From contig NZ_PKRT01000001.1 in assembly GCF_002855555.1 (NCBI RefSeq), forward strand, positions 2,012,001-2,076,000: a DNA stretch of 64,000 bases. The letters run 5' to 3'. Shown piece by piece: positions 1 to 9,946 of the stretch (the stretch's first letter is position 1; the number at the start of each line of letters is the position of its first letter). The position numbers and the translations under genes were made by a program. Under the pieces are notes generated by a model. That model was not told where the DNA came from, made no database searches, and was given only the letters and a program-made list of their open reading frames with translations. This DNA is from Novosphingobium sp. TH158 (GTDB lineage: Bacteria; Pseudomonadota; Alphaproteobacteria; Sphingomonadales; Sphingomonadaceae).

Positions 1-861
1 TGCCTCGTCCAGGCCGAAGCCTTCTCCGGCCAGGATCTTCTGATAGCTTTGCGTGTGCAGATCGGTGAAGCCGCCCGAGAATTCGACGCTTTCGCCATCG
101 ACCAGGATGTTGCGGAAGGTCCGCTGGCCGCGCGCCAGCACTTCGGCGGGCACGTCGTTCACGTCAATCGAGAGGAACCATGTGACATCGGCATTGGCGA
201 AGTGCAGCGTTCCGCGCGCGCGCTCGTCGCCGAGCTCCTCGACCGACATGCCCGTGACCGGCCCGAAGACCCACAGCAGCATGTCGAAGAAGTGGATCCC
301 GATGTTCACCGTGATCCCGCCCGATTTCGCCTCGTCACCCTTCCACGAGGAATGATACCAGGCACCCCGGCTGGTGACATAGTCAAGCGAGGCGGTGAAG
401 CGGTGGCCGGGATCGCATTCCAGGCGCTCGCGCACGCGGTCGCGCAGCGCGATCACCGAAGGGTGCAGGCGCAATTGCAGGATGGTGTTGATCCGGCGCC
501 CGGTATCCTGCTCGACCGCACGCAGGCCTTCGATGTTCCAGGGATTGATGACCAGCGGCTTTTCGCAGATCGCGTCGGCCCCGGCGCGCAGCGCGAAGCG
601 GCAGTGCGCATCGTGGAGATAGTTGGGCGATACGATGCTAACATAGTCCAGCCCGCGCCCTTCGCGCCTTTCCTTTTCCACATGGCGATCGAAACGTTCG
701 AATTCGGTGAAAAACTTGGCTTGCGGGAACTGACTGTCCAGAATCCCAACGCTGTCGTGGTGGTCGATCGCTACCACCAAATCACCACCGACATCCCGCA
801 TGGCCTGGAGGTGACGAGGAGCAATGTAACCAGCTACACCGATTAGAGCGAAACGTTTCAA
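1..861 (-). CDS. wlbA: Gfo/Idh/MocA oxidoreductase, WlbA/WbpB-like (partial, C-terminus beyond window)
   Basis: NAD-dependent sugar-nucleotide dehydrogenase of the family that oxidises C3 of UDP-GlcNAcA on the way to 2,3-diacetamido uronic acids of O-antigen or capsule. The visible 287 residues begin KRFALIGVAGYIAPRHL (Rossmann glycine motif, residues 4-17). They carry the family marks DSVGILD (36-42), FFTEFERFDRH (50-60) and the catalytic-lysine motif CEKPL (99-103). The start is taken as TTG at 861 because family members begin M-K-x-F-A-L-I-G; an in-frame TTG lies four codons upstream. The gene runs off the left edge, so the substrate-binding C-terminus is not seen. The WlbA assignment rests on remembered family motifs; another sugar dehydrogenase of the family is possible. 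Confidence 0.8.
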   Translation of the reverse strand, partial: MKRFALIGVAGYIAPRHLQAMRDVGGDLVVAIDHHDSVGILDSQFPQAKFFTEFERFDRHVEKERREGRGLDYVSIVSPNYLHDAHCRFALRAGADAICEKPLVINPWNIEGLRAVEQDTGRRINTILQLRLHPSVIALRDRVRERLECDPGHRFTASLDYVTSRGAWYHSSWKGDEAKSGGITVNIGIHFFDMLLWVFGPVTGMSVEELGDERARGTLHFANADVTWFLSIDVNDVPAEVLARGQRTFRNILVDGESVEFSGGFTDLHTQSYQKILAGEGFGLDEA

Positions 862-1014
862 GGGGCAACTCAAGATTGATTGAACCTCAGCGTCAATTAT
901 TGCAAACCGCTGGCTCCAGCAAGCCCATGGACACCTTTCTTTCTCCAGTAATTATGACCTGAAGGCGAAGGTCGCACAACCCGAGACCGATTAAAACCTG
1001 CCACCGCCGTGCCT
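862..1014. other. Intergenic leader of the wlbA-like gene, AT-richer than surroundings
   Basis: The stretch is noticeably richer in A and T than the flanking genes. On the minus strand it holds a possible 11-residue reading frame (ATG at 928, TGA at 893-895) preceded by an AAGG five bases from the ATG, about 30 bases before the TTG start at 861. Weak promoter-like elements (TTGCTG followed by AATAAT) overlap it. Nothing is firm enough to call a promoter. Confidence 0.3.
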
Positions 1015-1974
<960 letters not shown>

Positions 1975-2122
1975 CCGACCCCCCCACGATTGCTGACTCG
2001 ACCCTAAACGCCGGTCCGGATCGGAGCAAGCTGACAAATGGGTTGTCTGGCACCGGCTTGTGCCATACCCGCAACGGCAGATGACCGGCCCCGGCCGGCG
2101 GCTGATCGGGAGCAATCAATCG

Positions 2123-4069
2123 ATGTGCGGCATAGCCGGCTTCATTTCTGACCGAGTGGCGGTGACCCCGCAAATCCTGCGCGCAATGACCGACCGGATT
2201 GTCCCGCGCGGGCCGGATTCCTCGGGCGAATGGGTAAGTTCCGCAGGCACGATCGGATTCGGCCACCGCCGGCTGGCAATCATCGACCTGACCGAGGCCG
2301 GCCACCAGCCGATGCATTCCGCCTGCGGGCGCTATACGCTGACCTACAACGGCGAGATCTACAACTTCCAGAGCCTGCGGGCAGAGCTGGAAGCACAGGG
2401 CAAGGTGCCGCAATGGCGTGGCCATTCAGACAGCGAAGTGCTGCTCGCCGCCATCTCTGCCTGGGGAATCGAAAAGGCGCTGGAAAAGGCGCAGGGCATG
2501 TTCGCCATCGGCCTGGCTGACGGCGAAACCCGCGAACTGGTGCTGGCTCGCGACCGCTTTGGCGAGAAGCCGCTCTATTATGGCTGGACGCAATCGGGGT
2601 TTGCCTTCGCATCCTCGCTCGGCCCGATCCGCGCCGCGCCCGGCTTTGCCAATCCGGTCAGCCGCCCGGCGCTCGCCTGCCTGATGGCCCGCGCCTATGT
2701 GCCTGCGCCGCTTTCGATCCACGAGCGCATCTTCAAGCTTCCTCCCGGCTGTCTTTTGCGCGTGAGCGAGGACCTTGCCCGCACGCCGCAGGACACCCCG
2801 CCGCAAGTGCACAGCTGGTTCGACTATGCCGACCAGGTTATCGCCGGGGCCGCCGATCCGATTGCCGACGAGGCTGAAGCGCTCGAAGCGATCGATGCGG
2901 TCCTTACCGGGGCAGTCAGCCGGCAGTTGGTGGCCGACGTGCCGGTGGGCAATTTCCTTTCCGGCGGGATCGATTCCTCGCTTGTCACGGCGATTGCCCA
3001 GAAGTGCGTGAGCCGCCCGATCAAGACCTTCACCATCGGTTTTTCCGAAGCCGGGTTTGACGAGGCGGTCTTTGCCAAGCGGGTTGCCGGCGCGCTCGGC
3101 ACCGATCACACCGAGCTCTACGTCTCGCCGCAGGACGCGCTCGACGTGATCCCGCGCCTGCCGGAAATCTATGACGAGCCCTTTGCCGATTCCTCGCAGA
3201 TCCCCACCCACCTCGTCTCCAGGCTGGCCCGCAGCCAGGTAACCGTCTCGCTTTCGGGCGACGCGGGAGACGAACTGTTCGGCGGCTACAATCGCCATGT
3301 GCAGTTCCCGCGCCTGTGGCGGACGATGCAGAAGGTGCCCGGACCGCTGCGTCGCGCTGCACTGGAAGGAGCCGGTGCCATGCCGGCAGGGCTGTGGAAC
3401 GGCCTTTCCGATCTGGCACGTCGCCGCCGGTCGGCCTGGTTCGGCGACAATGCCCGCCGCGCGCTCAAGCTCATGGCCCGTGCGCGCAATTTCGATCACC
3501 TGTTCGACAGCTTCATGGACGATTGGGCGCTGACCGGTTCGCCGCTTGCCGGTTCGGTCGGCTGCTCCAGCCGGCTCCACCTCGATCCGCGCCTTGCGCA
3601 CCTGCCGCTGGAAGTGCGGATGATGCACGCCGATGCCATGACCTACCTGCCCGACGACATCCTGTGCAAGGTAGACCGGGCCGGCATGGCCGTAAGCCTT
3701 GAATCGCGCATTCCCTTCCTTGACCCGGAGGTTACCGCGCTGGCGGCGCGCATTTCCCCCAGCCTCAAGTTCGCGCAGGGCGGCGGCAAGGCCATCCTGA
3801 AGAAGCTGCTTTACCGCTATGTCCCGCGTGAGCTGATCGACCGCCCCAAGGCGGGGTTTGCCATCCCGGTCGGCGTCTGGGTGAAGGGTCCGCTGCGCGA
3901 ATGGGCAGAGGATCTGCTGTCGGAACGCGCCCTGGCGGAAGACGGGCTGTTCGATGCCAGAACCGTCCGGGCACGCTGGCAAAGCCACCTGGACGGCCGT
4001 GAGGAGGCGACCCAGCCCCTGTGGTCCGTGCTGATGTTCCAGGCCTGGAAACGCGCCGCCTCAGCCTAG
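2123..4069 (+). CDS. asnB: Asparagine synthase (glutamine-hydrolysing)-like amidotransferase of the polysaccharide locus
   Basis: Class II glutamine amidotransferase fused to an ATP-PPase synthetase domain, 648 residues. Met is followed directly by the nucleophile Cys2 (MCGIAGF), which fixes the start at 2123. The glutaminase domain shows RGPDSSG (29-35) and YNGEIYN (75-81), and the synthetase domain has the PP-loop SGGIDSS (280-286). True AsnB makes asparagine. Copies inside O-antigen and capsule loci are thought to amidate uronic acids to uronamides (inference from WbpS-type genes), which would fit the two UDP-uronic-acid dehydrogenases in this locus. Its end overlaps the end of the convergent glycosyltransferase by nine bases, with no terminator between them. 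Confidence 0.88.
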   Translation: MCGIAGFISDRVAVTPQILRAMTDRIVPRGPDSSGEWVSSAGTIGFGHRRLAIIDLTEAGHQPMHSACGRYTLTYNGEIYNFQSLRAELEAQGKVPQWRGHSDSEVLLAAISAWGIEKALEKAQGMFAIGLADGETRELVLARDRFGEKPLYYGWTQSGFAFASSLGPIRAAPGFANPVSRPALACLMARAYVPAPLSIHERIFKLPPGCLLRVSEDLARTPQDTPPQVHSWFDYADQVIAGAADPIADEAEALEAIDAVLTGAVSRQLVADVPVGNFLSGGIDSSLVTAIAQKCVSRPIKTFTIGFSEAGFDEAVFAKRVAGALGTDHTELYVSPQDALDVIPRLPEIYDEPFADSSQIPTHLVSRLARSQVTVSLSGDAGDELFGGYNRHVQFPRLWRTMQKVPGPLRRAALEGAGAMPAGLWNGLSDLARRRRSAWFGDNARRALKLMARARNFDHLFDSFMDDWALTGSPLAGSVGCSSRLHLDPRLAHLPLEVRMMHADAMTYLPDDILCKVDRAGMAVSLESRIPFLDPEVTALAARISPSLKFAQGGGKAILKKLLYRYVPRELIDRPKAGFAIPVGVWVKGPLREWAEDLLSERALAEDGLFDARTVRARWQSHLDGREEATQPLWSVLMFQAWKRAASA

Positions 4070-5158
4070 GATCTGGCGATACCTGCCGGCAATCACGGCC
4101 TGTGAATAGCCGGCGACGGCATCCTCGCGGCCCCGTGCGCCCATGGCACGGCGCAATCCGGCGTCACGCACCAGCTGTTCCAGCCGATCGACCCATTCAT
4201 CGTCGCTGGAAACAAGGAACCCGGTTTCGCCTTCGCGCAGCTGATCGCGCGACAGGGGCACGTCGCTGGCCACGCATGGCAGTCCGGCAGCCTGGTACTG
4301 GATGATCTTCAACCCGGCCTTGCCGCGTGACCATTCGTCATCGACCAGTGGATAGATCCCGATGTCGAGGCCCTGGAGGTCCTCTGCCTCGCGCTCCGCA
4401 GTCCAGCGCACCACCTCAAGGTCAACCCCCGGTAGCTGGTAGTCGAAATTGCCAATCACCCGCAGGCGGAAGGGCACCCGCGCGGACAACCGCCGAAAGA
4501 CATCGGCAAGCAGGTCAAGGTAGATGCGGCTGCTGAAGGTGCCGGTCCAGCCGATCACCACCGTGCCGTCGTGGCGCGGCGCGGCTGCCGGGCGGATGCG
4601 CTCGGTATCGAGCGAAGGCGGGATAAGGTGCACCGGCCCCCGCGCGATGGCGCGATAGGGCTCGACCAGGAAGGGGGAGGCGACGATGACCGCATCGGCC
4701 CCCGCGATCAGCAGGCGCACCTTGCGCGCGCGATCGACCAGCGGACCGGCCACCCGCCGCAGCAAACCTACCGCGGGGGGGCGGGCCGAAACGATGTTAT
4801 CTTCCACATCGTAGATGAACCGCCCGCCGCCGCGCCGCACCAGCCACATCACCAGCCGCTCTGCCATGGTGCCGCCAAGCGGCGTGATCCACATATGCAC
4901 GAAGATCAGGTCATGCTGCGAAACCTGTCGCAACTGGCAAAGGCGGCGCAGGTATCCCTTGGCCATGCCGAGCAGCTTGGCCGGCAGGTGGCCGGGTTCG
5001 TAGAGCACCCGCCAGAGCGCCATGTCCATGAACGGCGCGACGGTGACGGTATGGCCGGCAGCGCGCCAGTCATCATAGTATTGTTCGAACTTCAACCGCT
5101 GCCCGGCCGCGACCCCTTCCGGGTAGGGGCAGAGGACAAGGATGCGCTTGCCGTTCAT
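4061..5158 (-). CDS. Glycosyltransferase, GT-B fold (GT4-like)
   Basis: Predicted cytoplasmic glycosyltransferase of 365 residues that adds a sugar from a nucleotide donor to the growing lipid-linked polysaccharide. The N-terminus has ILVLCPYPEG, and the C-terminal Rossmann half has the sequence IGWTGTF and the donor-site region KAGLKIIQYQAAGLPCVAS typical of GT4. Start ATG at 5158 overlaps the upstream gene's TGA as ATGA (5155-5158), so it is translationally coupled. It is the last gene of the rmlCBDA operon, suggesting it could be a rhamnosyltransferase, but donor and acceptor cannot be read from sequence. Confidence 0.85.
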   Translation of the reverse strand: MNGKRILVLCPYPEGVAAGQRLKFEQYYDDWRAAGHTVTVAPFMDMALWRVLYEPGHLPAKLLGMAKGYLRRLCQLRQVSQHDLIFVHMWITPLGGTMAERLVMWLVRRGGGRFIYDVEDNIVSARPPAVGLLRRVAGPLVDRARKVRLLIAGADAVIVASPFLVEPYRAIARGPVHLIPPSLDTERIRPAAAPRHDGTVVIGWTGTFSSRIYLDLLADVFRRLSARVPFRLRVIGNFDYQLPGVDLEVVRWTAEREAEDLQGLDIGIYPLVDDEWSRGKAGLKIIQYQAAGLPCVASDVPLSRDQLREGETGFLVSSDDEWVDRLEQLVRDAGLRRAMGARGREDAVAGYSQAVIAGRYRQILG

Positions 5159-6366
5159 TCCAGCAGCCCGCGATAGATCGCCCGGTAATCTTCTGCACCC
5201 TTGTCGACCGAGAAGTGCTTCTGCGCGACCACGCGGCAGCGCTCGGGCGTCTGCGCATCGGCCGCCAGTGCCAGCAGCCGATCGACGGCGCGTTCGCGCT
5301 CCTGCTGCGTGAAGGCGCGCAGGGCAACGCCACCGCCTTCGCCTTCGAGCATCGATTCCATGTCGCCGACATCGACATTGCCCAGGCACGGAACGCCGCA
5401 GCCAAGATATTCCGCCAGCTTGGTGGGGGCACTGGCGAGCTTCGAGAAGACCGGCTTGATGATTGCTGCCCCGGCGCTCATCCGCCGAACCTGTGCCGGA
5501 ACCTCGGCATGATCGGCGGCGGTGATCTCGATGGCACTTTCGGGGATGCCCGCCTCAGCAGCGAGCCTGCGGACAAGGTCCTGTTCGTTGCGGTTGACCA
5601 CCAGCAGCCGGGCATCGGGAAGGCGCGCGCGCAGGATGGCAAAACAGGCCAGCACCTCATCGAAGAGATACCAGGTGCCGATCGAGCCGAGATAGCCGAG
5701 CGTATAGGGCCCGCCAGAAGATTGCGCCCCGGGCGAGAACCGGTCGAGGTCGGCGCAAGTGGGAATGACGGTAACAGGCGCGTGACCCCGATCCCTGAGC
5801 CAGGGGAAATCCTCGATCACAGCCTTCGATGCATGCGTCAGCGTGACGATATGGTCCGTCCCGCGAAGCAGCACGCGTTCGATGCGCTTTACCGCACGGT
5901 AAATGCGTCCGCCCGGTGGCCAGATGCCGCCATCGGCACGCTCGTCGGCCCAGAAGCCGCGCATGTCGAAGATGAAGGGTGTGCCGGTGAGCAGCTTTGC
6001 CAGCCAGGCGATCAGCGCCGAGACATAGCTGCGGGCATGGACCAGTCCGAGCCGGTGCCGCAGGACAAGCCAGAGGGTGACGAGCAGGCCCTGGCTGATA
6101 TCGAACAGGGTGGCGGGGACGGTAGGGCGCTTGTGATAGGCCAGCGGATGCCAAGCGATCCCGGCCTGTTCGAGCCGTGACTGCACCTGCGCCACCTTGT
6201 CTGCCCGGGCCCGGTCTTCCGGCTTTTCGAAACTGAGCACATGGATGCGGAAATCGCCGCTCAGCCGTTCCAGGTAGGTGATGACCTGGCTCTGCCCCAG
6301 CGGCTCGAGCATTCCGTCATAACTGATGTACAGGACGCCGGGTTTGCGCACGCCGGATCCCTTCAC
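5155..6366 (-). CDS. Glycosyltransferase family 4 protein
   Basis: 403-residue GT-B glycosyltransferase. The N-terminal half opens with [19 protein letters not shown], a pattern seen in GT4 enzymes of exopolysaccharide loci. The C-terminal half has [12 protein letters not shown] and the nucleotide-sugar site [15 protein letters not shown]. The start is GTG at 6366, overlapping the TGA of rmlA as GTGA (6363-6366), which supports the choice. No membrane segments are obvious. It is second to last in the six-gene rml operon. The sugar it transfers is unknown; rhamnose is the natural guess from context only. Confidence 0.87.
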   Translation of the reverse strand: MKGSGVRKPGVLYISYDGMLEPLGQSQVITYLERLSGDFRIHVLSFEKPEDRARADKVAQVQSRLEQAGIAWHPLAYHKRPTVPATLFDISQGLLVTLWLVLRHRLGLVHARSYVSALIAWLAKLLTGTPFIFDMRGFWADERADGGIWPPGGRIYRAVKRIERVLLRGTDHIVTLTHASKAVIEDFPWLRDRGHAPVTVIPTCADLDRFSPGAQSSGGPYTLGYLGSIGTWYLFDEVLACFAILRARLPDARLLVVNRNEQDLVRRLAAEAGIPESAIEITAADHAEVPAQVRRMSAGAAIIKPVFSKLASAPTKLAEYLGCGVPCLGNVDVGDMESMLEGEGGGVALRAFTQQERERAVDRLLALAADAQTPERCRVVAQKHFSVDKGAEDYRAIYRGLLE

Positions 6367-7238
6367 GCTTCGCCGAGCAGCCGCAGCAAGTACTGCCCGT
6401 AGCCCGTCTTTGCGAACTCCCGCCCCCGGGCGCGCAAGGCATCATCGCCGATCCAGCCGTTGTCCCAGGCGATTTCCTCAAGGCAGGCAAGCTGGATGCC
6501 CTGGCGATGCTGGAGCGTGCGGACGAATTCGCTCGCTTCGAGCAGGCTGTCGTGAGTGCCGGTGTCGAGCCAGGCATAGCCGCGCCCCATGCGTTCGACG
6601 TGAAGATCGCCCGCTTCCATGTACATGCGGTTGAGGTCGGTGATCTCCAGTTCGCCGCGCGCCGAGGGCTTCACATAGCGGGCCAGTTCGGTCACCCGGT
6701 GATCGTAGAAGTACAGCCCGGTCACCGCCCAGTGCGACTTGGGCTGGGCGGGCTTCTCTTCGATGCTGAGCGCACGGCCGTTCTCGTCGAGTTCGACCAC
6801 GCCATAGGCGCTGGGGTTCTCGACATGATAGCCGAATACGGTGGCTGCGCCGGCGAGTGCCCGGGCCCGGCTGGCGGCCAGCATTTCCGGCAGGCCCGCG
6901 CCGTAGAAGATGTTGTCACCCAGAACCAGGCTGGCCGGTCCGCCGGCAACGAAATCCGCACCGATATGAAAGGCCTGCGCCAGCCCTTCCGGTCGCGGCT
7001 GCACGGCATATTCGATGGTCAGCCCGTATTGCTCGCCCGTGCCGAAAAGGCGGCGGTAATTGTCGAGATATTCGGGCGAGGAGATGATCAGGATCTCGCG
7101 GATGCCTGCCAGCATCAGCGTCGAGACGGGGAAGTAGATCATCGGTTTGTCGTAGATCGGCAACAGCTGCTTGTTCACCGCGAGCGTCGCGGGGTGGAGC
7201 CGGGTGCCCGATCCGCCGGCAAGGATGATGCCCTTCAT
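6363..7238 (-). CDS. rmlA: Glucose-1-phosphate thymidylyltransferase
   Basis: First enzyme of dTDP-L-rhamnose synthesis: dTTP plus glucose-1-phosphate gives dTDP-glucose. The 291-residue length is normal. The nucleotidyltransferase signature GGSGTRLHP is at residues 8-16, followed by [16 protein letters not shown] and the late motif [14 protein letters not shown]. Start ATG at 7238 overlaps the TGA of rmlD (ATGA, 7235-7238); longer in-frame extensions lack family similarity. In the operon the order is rmlC-B-D-A, so the first-step enzyme is encoded last of the four. Confidence 0.96.
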   Translation of the reverse strand: MKGIILAGGSGTRLHPATLAVNKQLLPIYDKPMIYFPVSTLMLAGIREILIISSPEYLDNYRRLFGTGEQYGLTIEYAVQPRPEGLAQAFHIGADFVAGGPASLVLGDNIFYGAGLPEMLAASRARALAGAATVFGYHVENPSAYGVVELDENGRALSIEEKPAQPKSHWAVTGLYFYDHRVTELARYVKPSARGELEITDLNRMYMEAGDLHVERMGRGYAWLDTGTHDSLLEASEFVRTLQHRQGIQLACLEEIAWDNGWIGDDALRARGREFAKTGYGQYLLRLLGEA

Positions 7239-8122
7239 TGTGCGTCCCTTTGTGCGAGTTCCCCGACGATTTCGGCCACTGCATCCTGCCAGGGACGCAT
7301 CGTAATGCCGAAATCGCGTTCCAGCTTGCTGCAATCCAGCCGAGAATCCGCCGGCCGCCGCGCGGGAGTGGGGTATTCGGCCGTGGTGATCGCCTCGACC
7401 CGCGATGGCACCTTCAGCCCGTGGGCCGCAGCGCAGGCGAACACGTGTTCGGCAAGGCCGTGCCAGGTCGTTTCACCCGAATTGGTGCAATGCCAGATGC
7501 CCGAGGCCTGATCCGGATCGGACACAAGACGGCGGGTGACCGCGGCGAGCACTTCGGCAAGGTCGCCTGCATGCGTAGGACAACCGCGCTGGTCCGCCAC
7601 GACGCGCAGGACCTCGCGTTCGGCACCAAGGCGCAGCATGGTCTTGACGAAGTTGGCACCGTCCGCGCTCACCACCCAGGCGGTGCGCACAATGGCATGG
7701 CGCGCGCCCGACGATCGCACGGCGCCCTCGCCTTCGGCCTTGGTGCGACCATAGGCGCTGGCGGGGGCAACCATCGCATCTTCGCGCCATGGCCCTTGCC
7801 CATCGGCCGGGAAGACATAGTCGGTGGAAACGTGGACAATGGGAATGCCCGCGCGCCTGGCTGCCGCAGCCAGCCGCGCCGGGCCGGACGAGTTGATCGC
7901 CCGCGCAAGGAAGGGTTCGCTCTCCGCCTTGTCGACCGCGGTGTAGGCACCGCTGGAAATAACAGCACTGAACCCGGCAAACAGCAGATCGAGATCAGGC
8001 AGCGCGGCCAGGTCCAGCTCGGCCCGCGATGGGGCAACGATTTCCACCCCCGGCAGCTCCAGCCGGCGCAGGGCCTGCCCGACCTGCCCGGTGCCGCCGG
8101 TAACCAGCCAGCGCTCAGCCAT
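7235..8122 (-). CDS. rmlD: dTDP-4-dehydrorhamnose reductase
   Basis: Last step of dTDP-L-rhamnose synthesis, NAD(P)H reduction of the 4-keto intermediate. The 295-residue SDR has the cofactor motif [12 protein letters not shown] (7-18), STDYVFP (99-105) and the Tyr124-x3-Lys128 catalytic pair in [11 protein letters not shown]. Start ATG at 8122 lies eight bases inside the end of rmlB, so the two are coupled. The [16 protein letters not shown] and VADQRGCPT segments are typical of the family. Confidence 0.95.
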   Translation of the reverse strand: MAERWLVTGGTGQVGQALRRLELPGVEIVAPSRAELDLAALPDLDLLFAGFSAVISSGAYTAVDKAESEPFLARAINSSGPARLAAAARRAGIPIVHVSTDYVFPADGQGPWREDAMVAPASAYGRTKAEGEGAVRSSGARHAIVRTAWVVSADGANFVKTMLRLGAEREVLRVVADQRGCPTHAGDLAEVLAAVTRRLVSDPDQASGIWHCTNSGETTWHGLAEHVFACAAAHGLKVPSRVEAITTAEYPTPARRPADSRLDCSKLERDFGITMRPWQDAVAEIVGELAQRDAQ

Positions 8123-9197
8123 GGGCCGAATCTTCGTTCGACAGGCCCAGCCGCTCGCCGCGGTAGGATCCGTCGCGGATGGCGCGCCACCAGGCTTCGT
8201 TGTCGAGATACCAGCGCACCGTGCCTGCAATGCCGCTTTCGAAGCTTTCCCGCGGCTGCCAGCCCAGTTCGCGGCCGATCTTGGCCGTATCGATGGCATA
8301 GCGGAAATCGTGGCCCGGCCGGTCGGTGACGAAGGTGATCTGTTCACGATAGGACTTGCCATCGCCGCGCGGGCGAAGGCCGTCCAGCTCGTCGCAGATG
8401 GAATGGACCACCTGCAGGTTGGTCCGTTCGGAATTGCCGCCGACACAATAGGTTTCGCCCGGCACACCCTCGCTGACCACCAGCCGCAGTGCGCGGGCAT
8501 GGTCTTCCACGTGCAGCCAGTCGCGGATGTTGGAACCGTCGCCATAGACCGGCAGCGGTTCGCCCGCGATCGCCTTCAGGATCACCAGCGGGATCAGCTT
8601 TTCAGGGAAGTGGTAAGGCCCGTAATTGTTCGAGCAATTGGTCACCACCACTGGCAGCTTGTGCGTGTGGTACCAGGCCCGCACGAGGTGGTCGCTCGAT
8701 GCCTTCGATGCCGAATAGGGCGAGCGGGGATCGTAAGCAGTGGTCTCGGTGAACATGCCCTCGCTGCCCAGCGAGCCGAACACCTCGTCGGTCGAGATGT
8801 GATGGAACCGGAAAGCGGAACGGGCCGGCTCGTCAAGGCTGCGCCAATGCGTAGTCGCGGCATCGAGCAGGGTGAAAGTGCCGACGACGTTGGTCTGGAT
8901 GAACTCCGCCGGGCCGTCGATCGACCGGTCGACATGGCTTTCGGCAGCAAGGTGCATCACCGCATCGGGGCGGAAATCGGCGAAGGTCCGGGCCATGGCG
9001 CCGGCATCGCAGATATCCGCCTGGACGAAATGGTGCCGGTCGGAATTGCGCGCTTCCCCCAGTGAGGAGAGGTTGCCGGCGTAGGTCAGCTTGTCGACAT
9101 TGCAGACTTCGGCGTCGGTTTCGGCAATCAGCTGGCGCACGACCGCCGATCCGATGAAGCCGGCGCCGCCGGTAACGAGGATGCGTTTGTGCTGCAT
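8115..9197 (-). CDS. rmlB: dTDP-glucose 4,6-dehydratase
   Basis: Second step of dTDP-L-rhamnose synthesis, an NAD-dependent dehydratase giving dTDP-4-keto-6-deoxyglucose. The 360-residue protein has TGGAGFIGS (9-17), the catalytic STDEVFG (135-141, Asp137 and Glu138), and Tyr161-x3-Lys165 in [27 protein letters not shown] is the usual C-terminal substrate motif. It starts two bases after the rmlC stop. Family assignment is clear. Confidence 0.96.
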   Translation of the reverse strand: MQHKRILVTGGAGFIGSAVVRQLIAETDAEVCNVDKLTYAGNLSSLGEARNSDRHHFVQADICDAGAMARTFADFRPDAVMHLAAESHVDRSIDGPAEFIQTNVVGTFTLLDAATTHWRSLDEPARSAFRFHHISTDEVFGSLGSEGMFTETTAYDPRSPYSASKASSDHLVRAWYHTHKLPVVVTNCSNNYGPYHFPEKLIPLVILKAIAGEPLPVYGDGSNIRDWLHVEDHARALRLVVSEGVPGETYCVGGNSERTNLQVVHSICDELDGLRPRGDGKSYREQITFVTDRPGHDFRYAIDTAKIGRELGWQPRESFESGIAGTVRWYLDNEAWWRAIRDGSYRGERLGLSNEDSAHG

Positions 9198-9199
9198 GA

Positions 9200-9763
9200 T
9201 CAGTCCAGTTCCACCATGGGAATGCCGTCATAGGCGAAGGGGCTGTCAAATTCGGCGAGCCGCGGCTGGGCCGCGTCCTTGCCGGACAGTTGCGGCTGCT
9301 GGCCATCGAGCGGCCAGGGGATTGCGAAATCGGGATCGTCCCAGGCCAGACCGCCATCGCATTCGGGCGCATAATAGTCCGAAGTCTTGTAGGCGACTTC
9401 GGCATTCCCGGTCAGTGTCAGGAAGCCATGGGCAAAGCCGACCGGCACGTAGAGCTGTTCGCCGCCGGCCGCGGTCAGTTCGGCGGCCACCCATTTGCCA
9501 TAGGTGGGAGATCCATTTCGCAGGTCTACCGCCACGTCCCAGATCGCGCCGACAAGGCAGCGCACCAGCTTGGCCTGGGCATGCGGAGGCGACTGGAAAT
9601 GTAACCCGCGCAGCGTGCCCTTGGCGGCAGAGAAGCTATGGTTGTCCTGGACAAAATCGTCAGTGATGCCGGCATCGGCCAGCCGTCGCTTGCTGTAACT
9701 TTCAGTAAACCAGCCACGCGCGTCACCGTGGCGGACAGGAACAATGCGCTTGGGAATGGGCAT
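9200..9763 (-). CDS. rmlC: dTDP-4-dehydrorhamnose 3,5-epimerase
   Basis: Third step of dTDP-L-rhamnose synthesis, double epimerisation of the 4-keto sugar. The 187-residue cupin has the catalytic His55 in GTLRGLHFQ, then the conserved [14 protein letters not shown] and [10 protein letters not shown]. It is the first gene of the minus-strand operon rmlC-B-D-A followed by two glycosyltransferases. The promoter must lie in the 183-base gap shared with the divergent sugar transferase. Confidence 0.95.
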   Translation of the reverse strand: MPIPKRIVPVRHGDARGWFTESYSKRRLADAGITDDFVQDNHSFSAAKGTLRGLHFQSPPHAQAKLVRCLVGAIWDVAVDLRNGSPTYGKWVAAELTAAGGEQLYVPVGFAHGFLTLTGNAEVAYKTSDYYAPECDGGLAWDDPDFAIPWPLDGQQPQLSGKDAAQPRLAEFDSPFAYDGIPMVELD

Positions 9764-9872
9764 GTCGGCTACGCTGGCTCGCCAATGAGGTCTGGGTTCG
9801 CTCCTCGCGTTAGGGGCAAATCGGAACGAGGTCCAGCCCGAGTCCCGATAGGTCCAAAACGAAGCGAACCGG

Positions 9873-9901
9873 TTGCAGACAGGCCGCTTTCGCCCCTATA
9901 G
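9873..9901 (+). promoter_or_regulatory. Candidate sigma-70 promoter for the sugar transferase
   Basis: TTGCAG (9873-9878) and CTATAG (9896-9901) are separated by exactly 17 bases, about 45 bases before the ATG at 9947. The remaining gap between the two divergent genes also holds an 8-base inverted pair (GGTTCGCT at 9795-9802, AGCGAACC at 9863-9870) of unknown meaning. This is a pattern match only. Confidence 0.4.
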
Positions 9902-9946
9902 CGCCGCGGCGGAGCATGAAGCAGCAAGGCGGGACGAGACAGGCGA

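Noticed and set aside
2426..3988. 520-codon minus-strand frame opposite asnB
   Set aside because: asnB is intact with all motifs on the plus strand; the antisense frame has none.
7438..7451. CGAACACGTGTTCG palindrome in rmlD
   Set aside because: It has the CACGTG core but not the GTTTCAC flanks of parS; most likely coding coincidence.
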